From positions 1,860,001 to 1,924,000 of the forward strand of contig NZ_FNRV01000001.1 of assembly GCF_900105115.1 (NCBI RefSeq): DNA of 64,000 nt. The letters run 5' to 3'. Made by a program: the position numbers and the translations under genes. Positions 9,726 through 18,109 of the stretch are shown here, piece after piece. Origin of the DNA: Pseudomonas mohnii. GTDB lineage: Bacteria; Pseudomonadota; Gammaproteobacteria; Pseudomonadales; Pseudomonadaceae. The notes under the pieces are model-generated. The model saw nothing but the letters and a program-made list of their open reading frames with translations, made no database searches and had not been told where the DNA came from. Every line of letters starts with the position of its first letter. The first letter of the stretch is position 1.

Positions 9726-11084
9726 ATGCGCCTCTTAACCCCCCTCTGCAGCGCGGTTCTGCTGGCCATGGCCTGCACTTCTCAAGCTGATGCAATGTCC
9801 ATGACCGAGGCGATCCAGAGCACCATCGCGACCCATCCTGAGTTGGCGTCGCGAGTAGACAGCCGTCTGTCGGCTGATGAAGACGTCAACGTCGCCAAGG
9901 GGGGCTTTTATCCATCGGTCGACCTGAATGCCGCGTACGGGCGCGGGTACAGCGATAACACCAACACCCGGGCCCTCGGCAACCACCACACGGCAATCCT
10001 GAACTACACCCAATCGGAACTGCGCCTGCGGCAGATGCTCTTCGACGGGTTCAACACCGCCAACGAAGTCGAACGCACCAAGGGCGTGGTCAACTCCCGG
10101 GCCTATTACGCTCAGGGCACCGCCCAGGATCTGGCCCTGCGCACCATCGAGGTCTACCTCGATGTGCTCAAGCGCCGCGAACTGGTGACACTGGCCAAGA
10201 ACAACCTGCAGGCGCACTTGCGGGTCAACGACCAGATCGGCCTGCGCACCCAGCGCGGTGTCGGCAGCAACGCCGACGCCGACCAGTCCAATGCTCGCCG
10301 GGCATTGGCAGAGAACAACCTCGACACCGCCGAAGTCGATCTGGCCGACGCCGAGTCGAACTTCTACAGCGTCGTGGGGCGCATGCCCGATGAGCTTGAA
10401 ACACCGCCGTCGACCCGAGGCGAAGTGCCTGCATCGCTGCAGGAAGCGCAGCAGAGCATGGTGGAGAACAACCCTTACCTGAAATCCGCCCAGGCTGACG
10501 TGCAATCCGCCGAAAGCCAATACGAAGTGGCCAAGTCGCCGTTCTACCCGCGCTTCGATGCTGAAGCCGCCGTCGGAGCGAACAACAACATTGCCGGCGA
10601 AGAAGGTCATGACAACGAATGGCGCGTGGGCGTGGTGATGAACTACAACCTGTTCCGCGGCGGCAGCGACAAGGCTCGCATGGCCTCCGATGCGCACAAG
10701 ATCAATCAGGCGATGGACATTCGGAACAATGCCCTGCGCCAGCTCAACGAAAACATCCACCTGGCCTGGAACGCCATGGTCAACGCCAAGAAACAGACCC
10801 CGACCGCCCGTGAATATGCCGAGACCAGTAAACGCGTGCGCGTGGCCTATCAGGATCAGTTCGGCCTTGGCCAACGCACCTTGCTCGACCTGCTCGACAG
10901 TGAAAACGAGCTTTACAACGCCAACCGCCGCTACACCGAAGTACGCTACACCGAGGAGTTTTCGATGTACCGTGTACTGGCGAACATGGGCCAGTTACTG
11001 AGCAAACAGCGGGTAGTGCTGCCCGCCGATGCAGTCGCCCGGAACGAGGTGAAAAACCAAGCTCGTCTGCCTGAACTGAAGTAG
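9726..11084 (+). CDS. lapE: LapE, TolC-like outer-membrane channel of the LapA secretion system
   Basis: 452 residues. An N-terminal signal peptide ends near residue 23 (SQADA). The rest is a TolC/OEP-type protein with two long-helix repeats, typical of type I secretion outer-membrane factors. RBS GGGAG lies 8 bases before the ATG. First gene of a tight lapE-lapB-lapC run. In the family the protein forms the outer-membrane pore in which the LapA retention module is held until LapG cleavage. Confidence 0.9.
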   Translation: MRLLTPLCSAVLLAMACTSQADAMSMTEAIQSTIATHPELASRVDSRLSADEDVNVAKGGFYPSVDLNAAYGRGYSDNTNTRALGNHHTAILNYTQSELRLRQMLFDGFNTANEVERTKGVVNSRAYYAQGTAQDLALRTIEVYLDVLKRRELVTLAKNNLQAHLRVNDQIGLRTQRGVGSNADADQSNARRALAENNLDTAEVDLADAESNFYSVVGRMPDELETPPSTRGEVPASLQEAQQSMVENNPYLKSAQADVQSAESQYEVAKSPFYPRFDAEAAVGANNNIAGEEGHDNEWRVGVVMNYNLFRGGSDKARMASDAHKINQAMDIRNNALRQLNENIHLAWNAMVNAKKQTPTAREYAETSKRVRVAYQDQFGLGQRTLLDLLDSENELYNANRRYTEVRYTEEFSMYRVLANMGQLLSKQRVVLPADAVARNEVKNQARLPELK

Positions 11085-11101
11085 TACCTGGAGCGACCAA
11101 T

Positions 11102-13261
11102 TTGACCAGCATGGAACCCGGCAACATCGGTGTCGATCCGCGTCTGAGCTTTGACGACCCGCTTCTGGACGGTCTATTGATCCTCTGCAAACTTCATGGC
11201 GCGACGGTCAGTCGCGCCAGCCTGAGTGCCGGGCTGCCAATGGCACACCAACGCCTGAGCCTGGACCTGCTGCCTCGTGCAGCGGCCCGGGCCGGTTTGC
11301 AGGCGCGCTTGCTGCGTCGCGAGCTTAAAGACATCTCCGCGCTCAACTTGCCCGTCCTGCTGTTGCTCGATAACGGTCGTACCGCGGTTTTGCGACGTAT
11401 TGGCGATGACGGCCGGGTGCTGATTCTGCCCAGCGAAGCCGACGGCGGTGAACAATGGATCAGCCCAGAGGAACTTGAAGCGCATTATTCCGGCCAGGCC
11501 TTGTTCGCCCGACCACGGCATGAACTGGAAGACTTGCGCTCCCCCCTCGTGCCTCGTGTGCAGGCCTGGTTCCGCGACACCCTGAAGCTGTCGAAATGGC
11601 TGTACAGCGATGCCATCCTGGCGAGCTTCCTGATCAACCTGCTGGGCCTGATGGTGCCGTTGTTCGTGATGCAGACCTACGACCGCGTGGTGCCCAACCA
11701 AGCCACCTCGACGCTGTGGGTGCTGTCCATCGGCTTGCTGATCGGCACCGGTTTCGAACTGGTGTTGCGGGTGGTGCGCGCCCATCTGCTGGACACCGCC
11801 GGGAAGAAAACCGATGTGATCCTGTCGGCGACCCTGTTCGAACGCATCACCGGCATGTCGATGAAAGCGCGGCCGGCGACCATCGGTGGTTTTGCCCAGA
11901 GCATTCATGACTTCCAGGGCCTGCGGGAATTCCTCACCGCTGTCACCCTCACCAGCCTCATCGACCTGCCCTTCGTAGTGCTCATGCTGGTGGTGATCGG
12001 CCTGCTCGGTGGCTGGCTGGTGGTGATTCCGATGCTGGCGTTTCCGATCACGATCATTTTCGCCATGGTGATACAGGTGCGGCTGCGCGACACCGTGCAG
12101 AAGAGCCTCAGCCTCGGTGCCGAACGCCAGGCCCTGCTGATCGAAACCCTCGGCGGCCTGGAAACCCTCAAGGCCTGCAGCGCCGAAAGCGAGCGCCAGC
12201 ACAAGTGGGAAAGCACCCATGGCGCCCTCACCCGCCTCGACAGCCATGCGCGTAACCTCTCGGCGCTGGCCACCAACGGCACGCTGTTCATCCAGCAGTT
12301 TTCCGGCATGGCGACCATCGTTGCCGGTGTCTACAGCATCATTGCCGGCAACCTCAGCGTCGGTGCACTGGTGGCCAGCTACATGCTCGGCAGCCGCGTG
12401 CTGGCGCCACTGGGCCAGATCGCCGGTTTGATCACCCGCTACCAGCAAGCGCAACTGACCATGAAAAGCACCGACGCGCTGATGTCGCTGCCACAAGAAC
12501 GCGATGCCAAACAACGGCCGCTGGAGCGCACGCAGCTGCAGGGCGCGCTGGATGTCGTCGGCGTGACCTTCCACTACAACGGCCAGAACAGTGCGGCGCT
12601 GGCCAATGTCAGCTTCAGCGTCAAGCCCGGCGAGCGGATCGGCGTCATCGGCCGCAGCGGCTCGGGCAAAAGCACCCTGGCGCGACTGGTGATGGGTTTT
12701 TACGAACCGGAAGAAGGCCAGCTGTTGCTCGATGGCCTGGACTTGCGACAACTGGACGTCGCCGACCTGCGTCATCAAATCGGTTACGTCGCCCACGACC
12801 TGCCGTTATTGGCCGGTAGCCTGCGCGATAACCTTACCCTCGGCGCGCGCTACATCAGCGATTCACGCATGCTCGAAGTGGCCGAACTCACCGGTGTCAC
12901 CGAACTGGCCCGGCAACACCCGCAAGGCTTCGACCGACCCGTGGGCGAGCGTGGTCAATTGCTGTCCGGTGGCCAGCGTCAGGCCGTGTTGCTGGCGAGG
13001 GCGTTGTTGCTCGACCCACCGATCCTGCTGCTCGACGAACCCACCAGCGCCATGGACAACAGCAGCGAAGACGTTTTGCGACAAAAACTCCATGGCTGTG
13101 TCCAGGGCAAAACCGTGCTGCTGGTCACCCACCGAACCTCGATGCTCAGCCTGGTGGATCGGCTGGTGGTACTGGACAACGGGCGGATCGTCGCCGACGG
13201 GCCCAAAGAAGCGGTCATCGATGCACTGCGCAAGGGCCGTGTCGGCTCTTCGGCCGTCTAG
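11102..13261 (+). CDS. lapB: LapB, type I secretion ABC transporter
   Basis: 719 residues. The N-terminal ~140 residues form a C39-like domain in which the catalytic Cys position is not Cys (HGATVSRAS), as in HlyB-type exporters that do not cleave a leader. A six-helix membrane domain follows (about 160-450), then the nucleotide-binding domain with Walker A GRSGSGKS near residue 517, signature LSGGQ and Walker B ILLLDEPTS. The start is TTG at 11102, favoured by GGAG 8 bases upstream; an in-frame ATG lies nine bases later. It powers LapA export across the inner membrane with LapC and LapE. Confidence 0.92.
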   Translation: MTSMEPGNIGVDPRLSFDDPLLDGLLILCKLHGATVSRASLSAGLPMAHQRLSLDLLPRAAARAGLQARLLRRELKDISALNLPVLLLLDNGRTAVLRRIGDDGRVLILPSEADGGEQWISPEELEAHYSGQALFARPRHELEDLRSPLVPRVQAWFRDTLKLSKWLYSDAILASFLINLLGLMVPLFVMQTYDRVVPNQATSTLWVLSIGLLIGTGFELVLRVVRAHLLDTAGKKTDVILSATLFERITGMSMKARPATIGGFAQSIHDFQGLREFLTAVTLTSLIDLPFVVLMLVVIGLLGGWLVVIPMLAFPITIIFAMVIQVRLRDTVQKSLSLGAERQALLIETLGGLETLKACSAESERQHKWESTHGALTRLDSHARNLSALATNGTLFIQQFSGMATIVAGVYSIIAGNLSVGALVASYMLGSRVLAPLGQIAGLITRYQQAQLTMKSTDALMSLPQERDAKQRPLERTQLQGALDVVGVTFHYNGQNSAALANVSFSVKPGERIGVIGRSGSGKSTLARLVMGFYEPEEGQLLLDGLDLRQLDVADLRHQIGYVAHDLPLLAGSLRDNLTLGARYISDSRMLEVAELTGVTELARQHPQGFDRPVGERGQLLSGGQRQAVLLARALLLDPPILLLDEPTSAMDNSSEDVLRQKLHGCVQGKTVLLVTHRTSMLSLVDRLVVLDNGRIVADGPKEAVIDALRKGRVGSSAV

Positions 13262-13270
13262 GAGCGACTC

Positions 13271-14650
13271 ATGGCTCGTTCATCATCCGACAAGTCGCCT
13301 GCCAATTCGAAGCAGCGGGGTTACTTCGGCAGCTTCGCCAAAAGCGCCGAAAGCGAATTCATGCCGGAAACCGCCGGCGCTTCACTGCAGGACTCACCGC
13401 GCTGGTCGCGGATCACCGTATGGCTGGCGGCAGGTTTGTTAATCAGCGCGCTGGTCTGGGCCAAATTCGCGGTGCTGCAAGAAGTCACCATGGGCGAAGG
13501 CAAGGCGATTCCGTCGAGCAAGGTTCAGGTGATCCAGAACCTTGAAGGCGGCATCGTCACCGAAATCTTCGTGCGTGAAGGGCAAATGGTGAACAAGGGC
13601 GATACCTTGCTACGCCTGGATGACACGCGCTATCTGTCGAACAAGGGTGAAAGCGAGGCTGATCGCTATGCACTGACCGCACAGGTCGAACGCCTGTCGG
13701 CGGAGGCCGAAGGTCGGCCGTTCAAGCTGTCGGAGGAAGTGATCGCCAAAGCGCCCCAGGTGGCCGAAGACGAACGTTCGTTGTATGAACAACGGCAACG
13801 GCGACTGGCCAGCGAACAACGCACCCTGAGCGAACAACTTCGGCAAAAAACCCAGGAACTGGCGGAATTTCGCTCAAAACAGGGGCAATACAGCTCAAGC
13901 CTGGCACTGCTACAGCAAGAGATGAACATGTCCACGCCGCTGGTGGGCACGGGGGCGGTGTCACCGGTGGAGATCCTGCGCCTCAAACGCAGCGCGGTGG
14001 AGATTCGCGGCTCGCTGAACGCCACCACCCTGGCCATTCCCCGCGCCGAATCAGCGATCAACGAGATCAAGAGCAAGATTGACGAGTCCGAACAAACCTT
14101 CCGTTCGGAGGCCGCCAAAGAGTTGAATGAGAAACGCACCGACCTGTCGAAAATCACCGCATCGAGCATCGCCATCGACGACCGCGTGACCCGCACCACG
14201 GTAGTCTCGCCGGTTCACGGGATTATCAAAACGCTGAAGGTCAACACCATCGGCGGCGTGGTCCAGCCGGGCAGCGACATGGTGGAAATCGTGCCGCTGG
14301 AAGACAACCTGCTGATCGAGGCCAGAGTGCGGCCGCAAGACGTGGCGTTCCTGCATCCGGGCCAGAAAGCCATGGTCAAGTTCAGCGCCTACGACTACAC
14401 CATCTACGGCGGCCTGAGCGCGAAGCTGGAATTGATCAGCGCCGACACCATCACCGACGACAAGGGCAACAGCTTCTATCTGATCCAGGTGCGTACCGAT
14501 AAAAACCACCTGGGCGGGGATGCGAAACCGCTGTTGATCATTCCGGGGATGGTGGCGACGGTGGATATCATCACGGGTGAGAAAAGTGTGCTGGATTACC
14601 TGCTCAAACCGGTGCTGAAAGCGCGGACCGAGGCGATGCGCGAAAGGTAA
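13271..14650 (+). CDS. lapC: LapC, HlyD-family membrane fusion protein
   Basis: 459 residues: short cytoplasmic N-terminus, one membrane helix at about 46-66, a lipoyl-like half motif (NLEGGIVTEIFVREGQMVNKGD), long coiled-coil helices to about residue 300, and a beta-barrel with DRVTRTTVVSPVHGIIKTL typical of HlyD/PrtE adaptors. It joins LapB to LapE in the periplasm. RBS GGAG is 6 bases before the ATG; 9 bases separate it from lapB, so it is the last gene of the operon. Confidence 0.92.
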   Translation: MARSSSDKSPANSKQRGYFGSFAKSAESEFMPETAGASLQDSPRWSRITVWLAAGLLISALVWAKFAVLQEVTMGEGKAIPSSKVQVIQNLEGGIVTEIFVREGQMVNKGDTLLRLDDTRYLSNKGESEADRYALTAQVERLSAEAEGRPFKLSEEVIAKAPQVAEDERSLYEQRQRRLASEQRTLSEQLRQKTQELAEFRSKQGQYSSSLALLQQEMNMSTPLVGTGAVSPVEILRLKRSAVEIRGSLNATTLAIPRAESAINEIKSKIDESEQTFRSEAAKELNEKRTDLSKITASSIAIDDRVTRTTVVSPVHGIIKTLKVNTIGGVVQPGSDMVEIVPLEDNLLIEARVRPQDVAFLHPGQKAMVKFSAYDYTIYGGLSAKLELISADTITDDKGNSFYLIQVRTDKNHLGGDAKPLLIIPGMVATVDIITGEKSVLDYLLKPVLKARTEAMRER

Positions 14651-14685
14651 TCATGTCTTGAGAGCTGCGGTGATTGATCCGCCGT

Positions 14686-14778
14686 CTTCGCGGGCAAGCC
14701 CGCTCCCACAATGTTGTGTAGCGTTCACACGCTTTGTGTTCGACACGGTTCCCTGTGGGAGCGGGCTTGCCCGCGAAG
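14686..14778. repeat. REPIN (inverted REP pair) after lapC
   Basis: CTTCGCGGGCAAGCCCGCTC at 14686 and its inverse GAGCGGGCTTGCCCGCGAAG ending at 14778 are perfect inverted 25-bp REP arms (each extended by CCCACA/TGTGGG) around a 43-bp spacer. This is the common P. fluorescens REP family. It sits between convergent lapC and the DTW gene. Confidence 0.93.
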
Positions 14779-14797
14779 AGGCCGGCACGAACGACGC

Positions 14798-15394
14798 TTA
14801 TTTCGGCCCGTGATTGTTCTGGTACGTCTGCTCCCCCATCGCCGCAATCTGCCCCTCGATCAACGCTTCGAACGGCCTGAGCAACGGCTCGAACGACGTT
14901 GGTGCCTCAAGGGTTTCCAGTGCCTGGACAATCGCCTCGATCGTCGACAACGCCCCTGGCCCGGGAGCCTTGCGCAGCCGGTAGCGGGACACGCCACCCT
15001 CGGCCAGGGTCACCCTCGGCAACGCCGCCAGCAGCGGGTTGAGGTGCAATAGCTTGCGAGCCTTGCGCCAAGTGCCATCCGGGACCACCAGCAATAACGG
15101 TTCATCGGTGACGGCACAGGTTTGAATCGGCTGCGCCTCTTCGCCGGGAAACAGCAACCGCGCCCGATACCCCGGTTGATTCAACAGCACCGGCAAATCC
15201 TCAAACACCTCGCCGACCATCAGTTCGGCATTGTTCAAGCCCAACGCAGCCAGGCGCGCGGTGTTCAGCGCATGATTCACTTCACTCGGATGTTGCAGCA
15301 ACAACACACGGGTGCGGCTGTCGAGGCTCGGGACCAACGGACACAAGCAATGGCTTTGCGGACGCAGGCAGCGGGGACATTGAATTCGGGACAT
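14798..15394 (-). CDS. DTW-domain protein, probable tRNA-uridine aminocarboxypropyltransferase
   Basis: 198 residues with an N-terminal zinc-type cluster (CPRC...CLC) and the DTW signature as PDGTWRKARK. Family members (TapT/YfiP) add an acp group from S-adenosylmethionine to uridine 47 of tRNA. RBS AAGGAAA precedes the ATG. The gene starts 12 bp after the LysR gene stop on the same strand, so the two are probably co-transcribed although no functional link is evident. Confidence 0.85.
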   Translation of the reverse strand: MSRIQCPRCLRPQSHCLCPLVPSLDSRTRVLLLQHPSEVNHALNTARLAALGLNNAELMVGEVFEDLPVLLNQPGYRARLLFPGEEAQPIQTCAVTDEPLLLVVPDGTWRKARKLLHLNPLLAALPRVTLAEGGVSRYRLRKAPGPGALSTIEAIVQALETLEAPTSFEPLLRPFEALIEGQIAAMGEQTYQNNHGPK

Positions 15395-15406
15395 CGCAAC
15401 GTTTCC

Positions 15407-16303
15407 TTAAGCGGCCTGGTTGAGCTGCGCTTTGAGCAGATCGCGGAAGGTCTGGATCAGCGGCTCGCGACTGCGTCCACGGCGCACGATCATCGAGAAC
15501 GGTGCCTGATAACCGAAGGTCGCCGGTAGCAACACCCGCAAGTCGCCCTTGTCCGCCCAGGCCTGGGCGTAATGCTCGGGCAAGTAACCGATGTAGGCGC
15601 CGGACAGCACCAGGATCAGCTGCGCCTCCATGCTCTCCACGGTGGCGGCGCTGTGCTTGAAGCCGTGCCGCGCCAGTTCGGCCTGGCTCCAGTAACCGCG
15701 ACCGACCATGCGTTGCTGGGTGATGACCTGCTCGGGAATACGCCGCTCATTGAACAGCGGGTGCCGGGCACTGCAATACAACCAATGTTGTTCGCGGTAG
15801 AGCGGCATGTAGACCAGGCCACTCATGCGCGTGGAGAACGCACCGATGGCCAGATCGAGTCGATTGTCCTGCACGCCCAGTTGCAATTCGTAGGGGCTCA
15901 TGACCGACAAGTGCAAATGCACCGCCGGGTGTTCCTGACTGTAGGCGCCAATGGCTTCGGCGAACGGCAAGGCCTTGTCACTGACCGTGGAGTCGATCAC
16001 TCCCAGGTTCAGCGTGCCGCGCAACTCGCCCTTGAGCGCGGCAGCGTATTGTTCGAAGCCCTCCAGCTCGCCCAGTAACCGCAAGGTTTCCTGATGAAAC
16101 AGCTCCCCCTTGCTGGTGAGGCTGAAACCGCCACGGCCGCGATGGCACAGCACCAGGCCCAGCGCGGCTTCGAGCTGGCTCATGTAAGTGCTGATGGCCG
16201 ACGTCGAGAGATTGAGCTCTTGCTGGGCGTTGGCGAAGCCCTGATGACGCACCACGCTGACGAAGATGCGCAATAGTTTCAAGTCGGGTAAAGCATTGGC
16301 CAC
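15407..16303 (-). CDS. gbuR: LysR-family regulator, probable GbuR
   Basis: 298 residues from a GTG at 16303 (VANALPDLKLL), chosen because GGAG lies 6 bases upstream and the HTH then begins at the usual place; the open frame runs on upstream without homology. N-terminal winged HTH (residues ~5-65, FANAQQELNLSTSAISTYMSQLE) and a LysR substrate-binding domain. Divergent from a guanidinobutyrase-like gene, and the whole neighbourhood matches the order PA1418-PA1422 in P. aeruginosa, where gbuR activates gbuA in response to 4-guanidinobutyrate. The symbol rests on that synteny, recalled from memory. Confidence 0.78.
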   Translation of the reverse strand: MANALPDLKLLRIFVSVVRHQGFANAQQELNLSTSAISTYMSQLEAALGLVLCHRGRGGFSLTSKGELFHQETLRLLGELEGFEQYAAALKGELRGTLNLGVIDSTVSDKALPFAEAIGAYSQEHPAVHLHLSVMSPYELQLGVQDNRLDLAIGAFSTRMSGLVYMPLYREQHWLYCSARHPLFNERRIPEQVITQQRMVGRGYWSQAELARHGFKHSAATVESMEAQLILVLSGAYIGYLPEHYAQAWADKGDLRVLLPATFGYQAPFSMIVRRGRSREPLIQTFRDLLKAQLNQAA

Positions 16304-16339
16304 GAAGGACTCCGTTTGCAAGGCAGTGCGTGTTGCTTT

Positions 16340-16484
16340 TGTGGCGAGGGAGCTTGCTCCCGTTCGGTCGATCCGCCTCCGGGCGCAGCAGTCGTGAAAT
16401 CTGAGGGTGCAGTGAATCAGGCCCATGGGCGTGAATGTTTTGGGGCCGCTTCGCAACCCAGCGGGAGCAAGCTCCCTCGCCACA
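16340..16484. repeat. REPIN in the gbuR-gbuA intergenic region
   Basis: TGTGGCGAGGGAGCTTGCTC at 16340 and the inverse GAGCAAGCTCCCTCGCCACA ending at 16484 are perfect 23-bp inverted arms around a ~99-bp spacer. A related single arm with shared flank (GGGGCCGCTTCGC...) recurs near 56120-56160. Confidence 0.9.
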
Positions 16485-16525
16485 GAATTCTGCGCGCGGC
16501 ATAAAGTCTATCTCGGCCTTTGCCA

Positions 16526-16549
16526 TTAGTTTAGAAAAATCTGAACTAA
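16526..16549. promoter_or_regulatory. Candidate GbuR operator (24-bp dyad)
   Basis: Arms TTAGTTTAGA and TCTGAACTAA are inverted copies (9 of 10 match) with a 4-base AAAA spacer. Placed about 120 bp before the gbuA start and between two divergent genes, it fits a LysR-type recognition site. Binding is inference. Confidence 0.5.
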
Positions 16550-16671
16550 GTATTTGCGCGGAGCGATTCTTCCCCGTCACGACATTTCGCAGAATCGGCT
16601 CCCAGCGGTGCCCGTGCCTACTGTGAACGGTGTATCGACATAAATAAAACAACGACGATGAGGCCCTACCC

Positions 16672-17622
16672 GTGGACAAGATTCTTCACCAACCACTGGG
16701 CGGCAACGAAATGCCGCGCTTCGGCGGCATCGCCACCATGATGCGACTCCCCCACCTGAATACCGCTGCCGGTCTGGACGCTGCCTTCGTAGGCGTGCCA
16801 TTGGACATTGGCACTTCCCTGCGCCCTGGCACCCGTTTCGGGCCTCGCGAAATCCGCGCTGAATCGGTCATGATTCGCCCGTACAACATGGCCACTGGCG
16901 CGGCACCGTTCGACTCGCTGTCGGTTGCCGACATCGGCGACATCGCGATCAACACCTTCAACCTGCTGGATGCCGTACGGATCATCGAAGAATCCTACGA
17001 CAACATCCTTGAACACGACGTGATCCCGCTGACCCTGGGCGGTGACCACACCATCACCCTGCCGATCCTGCGCGCCATCCATAAAAAGCACGGCAAGGTC
17101 GGCCTGGTGCACATCGACGCCCACGCCGATGTGAACGATCACATGTTCGGCGAGAAAATCGCCCACGGCACCACCTTCCGTCGCGCCGTTGAAGAAGGCC
17201 TGCTGGATCCGGACCGTGTTGTGCAGATCGGTCTGCGCGCCCAGGGCTACACCGCTGACGACTTCAACTGGAGCCGCAACCAGGGCTTCCGCGTGGTTCA
17301 AGCCGAAGAGTGCTGGCACAAATCCCTGGCGCCGCTGATGGCCGAAGTTCGCGAGAAAGTCGGCGGCGGCCCGGTGTACCTGAGTTTCGACATTGACGGC
17401 ATCGACCCGGCCTGGGCACCAGGGACCGGCACCCCGGAAATCGGCGGTCTGACGACCATTCAGGCCATCGAGATCGTGCGTGGCTGCCAAGGCCTCGACC
17501 TGGTCGGTTGCGATCTGGTAGAAGTCTCGCCCGCTTACGACACCACCGGCAACACCTCGCTGCTGGCCGCCAACCTGCTGTACGAGATGCTCTGCGTACT
17601 GCCTGGCGTGGTCCATCGCTGA
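16672..17622 (+). CDS. gbuA: Guanidinobutyrase-type ureohydrolase (arginase/agmatinase family)
   Basis: 316 residues. Mn-binding motifs are intact: GGDH (His126), DAHADVND (Asp149, His151, Asp153) and SFDIDGIDP (Asp240, Asp242). The family hydrolyses guanidino compounds to urea and an amine or amino acid; GbuA makes 4-aminobutyrate and urea from 4-guanidinobutyrate in arginine catabolism. The choice of guanidinobutyrase over agmatinase rests on remembered closeness to PA1421 and matching gene order; substrate cannot be proven from sequence. Start is GTG at 16672 with GAGG 8 bases upstream. First gene of a plus-strand set ending in two transporters. Confidence 0.8.
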   Translation: MDKILHQPLGGNEMPRFGGIATMMRLPHLNTAAGLDAAFVGVPLDIGTSLRPGTRFGPREIRAESVMIRPYNMATGAAPFDSLSVADIGDIAINTFNLLDAVRIIEESYDNILEHDVIPLTLGGDHTITLPILRAIHKKHGKVGLVHIDAHADVNDHMFGEKIAHGTTFRRAVEEGLLDPDRVVQIGLRAQGYTADDFNWSRNQGFRVVQAEECWHKSLAPLMAEVREKVGGGPVYLSFDIDGIDPAWAPGTGTPEIGGLTTIQAIEIVRGCQGLDLVGCDLVEVSPAYDTTGNTSLLAANLLYEMLCVLPGVVHR

Positions 17623-17631
17623 GGATTGGTG

Positions 17632-18054
17632 ATGAACGAACGTGATCAGGTATTGCAAGCCGCCGCCGATCTGGTGTCTGCCTTCGCTCGTAACGATCGC
17701 GAAGCCTACTTCGGTGCCTTCAGCTCTGACGCCAGCTTCGTCTTCTACACCCTCGAACAGCCCCTGCTGTCGCGCGATGCCTATCAGGCATTGTGGGACA
17801 GCTGGCGTGCCGAGGATGGTTTCGAGGTGCTGTCGTGCACCTCGAGCAACGCCTTCGTCAGCCTGCAAGGTGATGTGGCGATTTTCATCCATGACGTAGC
17901 CACCGAGCTGCGCATGCAAGGGGAGCAACATTTCAGCCAGGAGCGCGAGACAATTGTTTTCAAAAAACAAGCGTCTGGCCAAGAACAACAAGGCCTATGG
18001 CTGGCCTGCCACGAACATTTGTCCGCCATGCCGGAAGGGCTGCCACCCCCTTAG
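17632..18054 (+). CDS. NTF2-like (SnoaL/AtzH-type) protein
   Basis: 140 residues, predicted cytosolic, with the small cone-shaped NTF2-like fold pattern (AADLVSAFARNDREAYF, later ETIVFKKQ). No catalytic residues can be assigned. The ATG at 17632 is chosen since GAGG lies 7 bases upstream and overlaps the gbuA stop region; only 9 bp separate it from gbuA, so it is co-transcribed. PA1420 holds the same position in PAO1. It may be an accessory to the ureohydrolase pathway, but the function is unknown. Confidence 0.75.
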   Translation: MNERDQVLQAAADLVSAFARNDREAYFGAFSSDASFVFYTLEQPLLSRDAYQALWDSWRAEDGFEVLSCTSSNAFVSLQGDVAIFIHDVATELRMQGEQHFSQERETIVFKKQASGQEQQGLWLACHEHLSAMPEGLPPP

Positions 18055-18109
18055 CCAAACAGGCGACGCCTCACGCACGATGAGCGCGCCTTTATGATCG
18101 GAGCAGATC

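Larger units (their letters stand above)
16304..16671. promoter_or_regulatory. gbuR-gbuA divergent promoter region
   Basis: 368 bp without a gene. It holds the REPIN at 16340-16484 and, closer to gbuA, an AT-rich stretch with a strong dyad at 16526-16549. Nothing else is supported. Confidence 0.6.

Noticed and set aside
11174..12796. 540-codon frame antisense to lapB
   Set aside because: His/Gln-rich shadow of the lapB coding strand.
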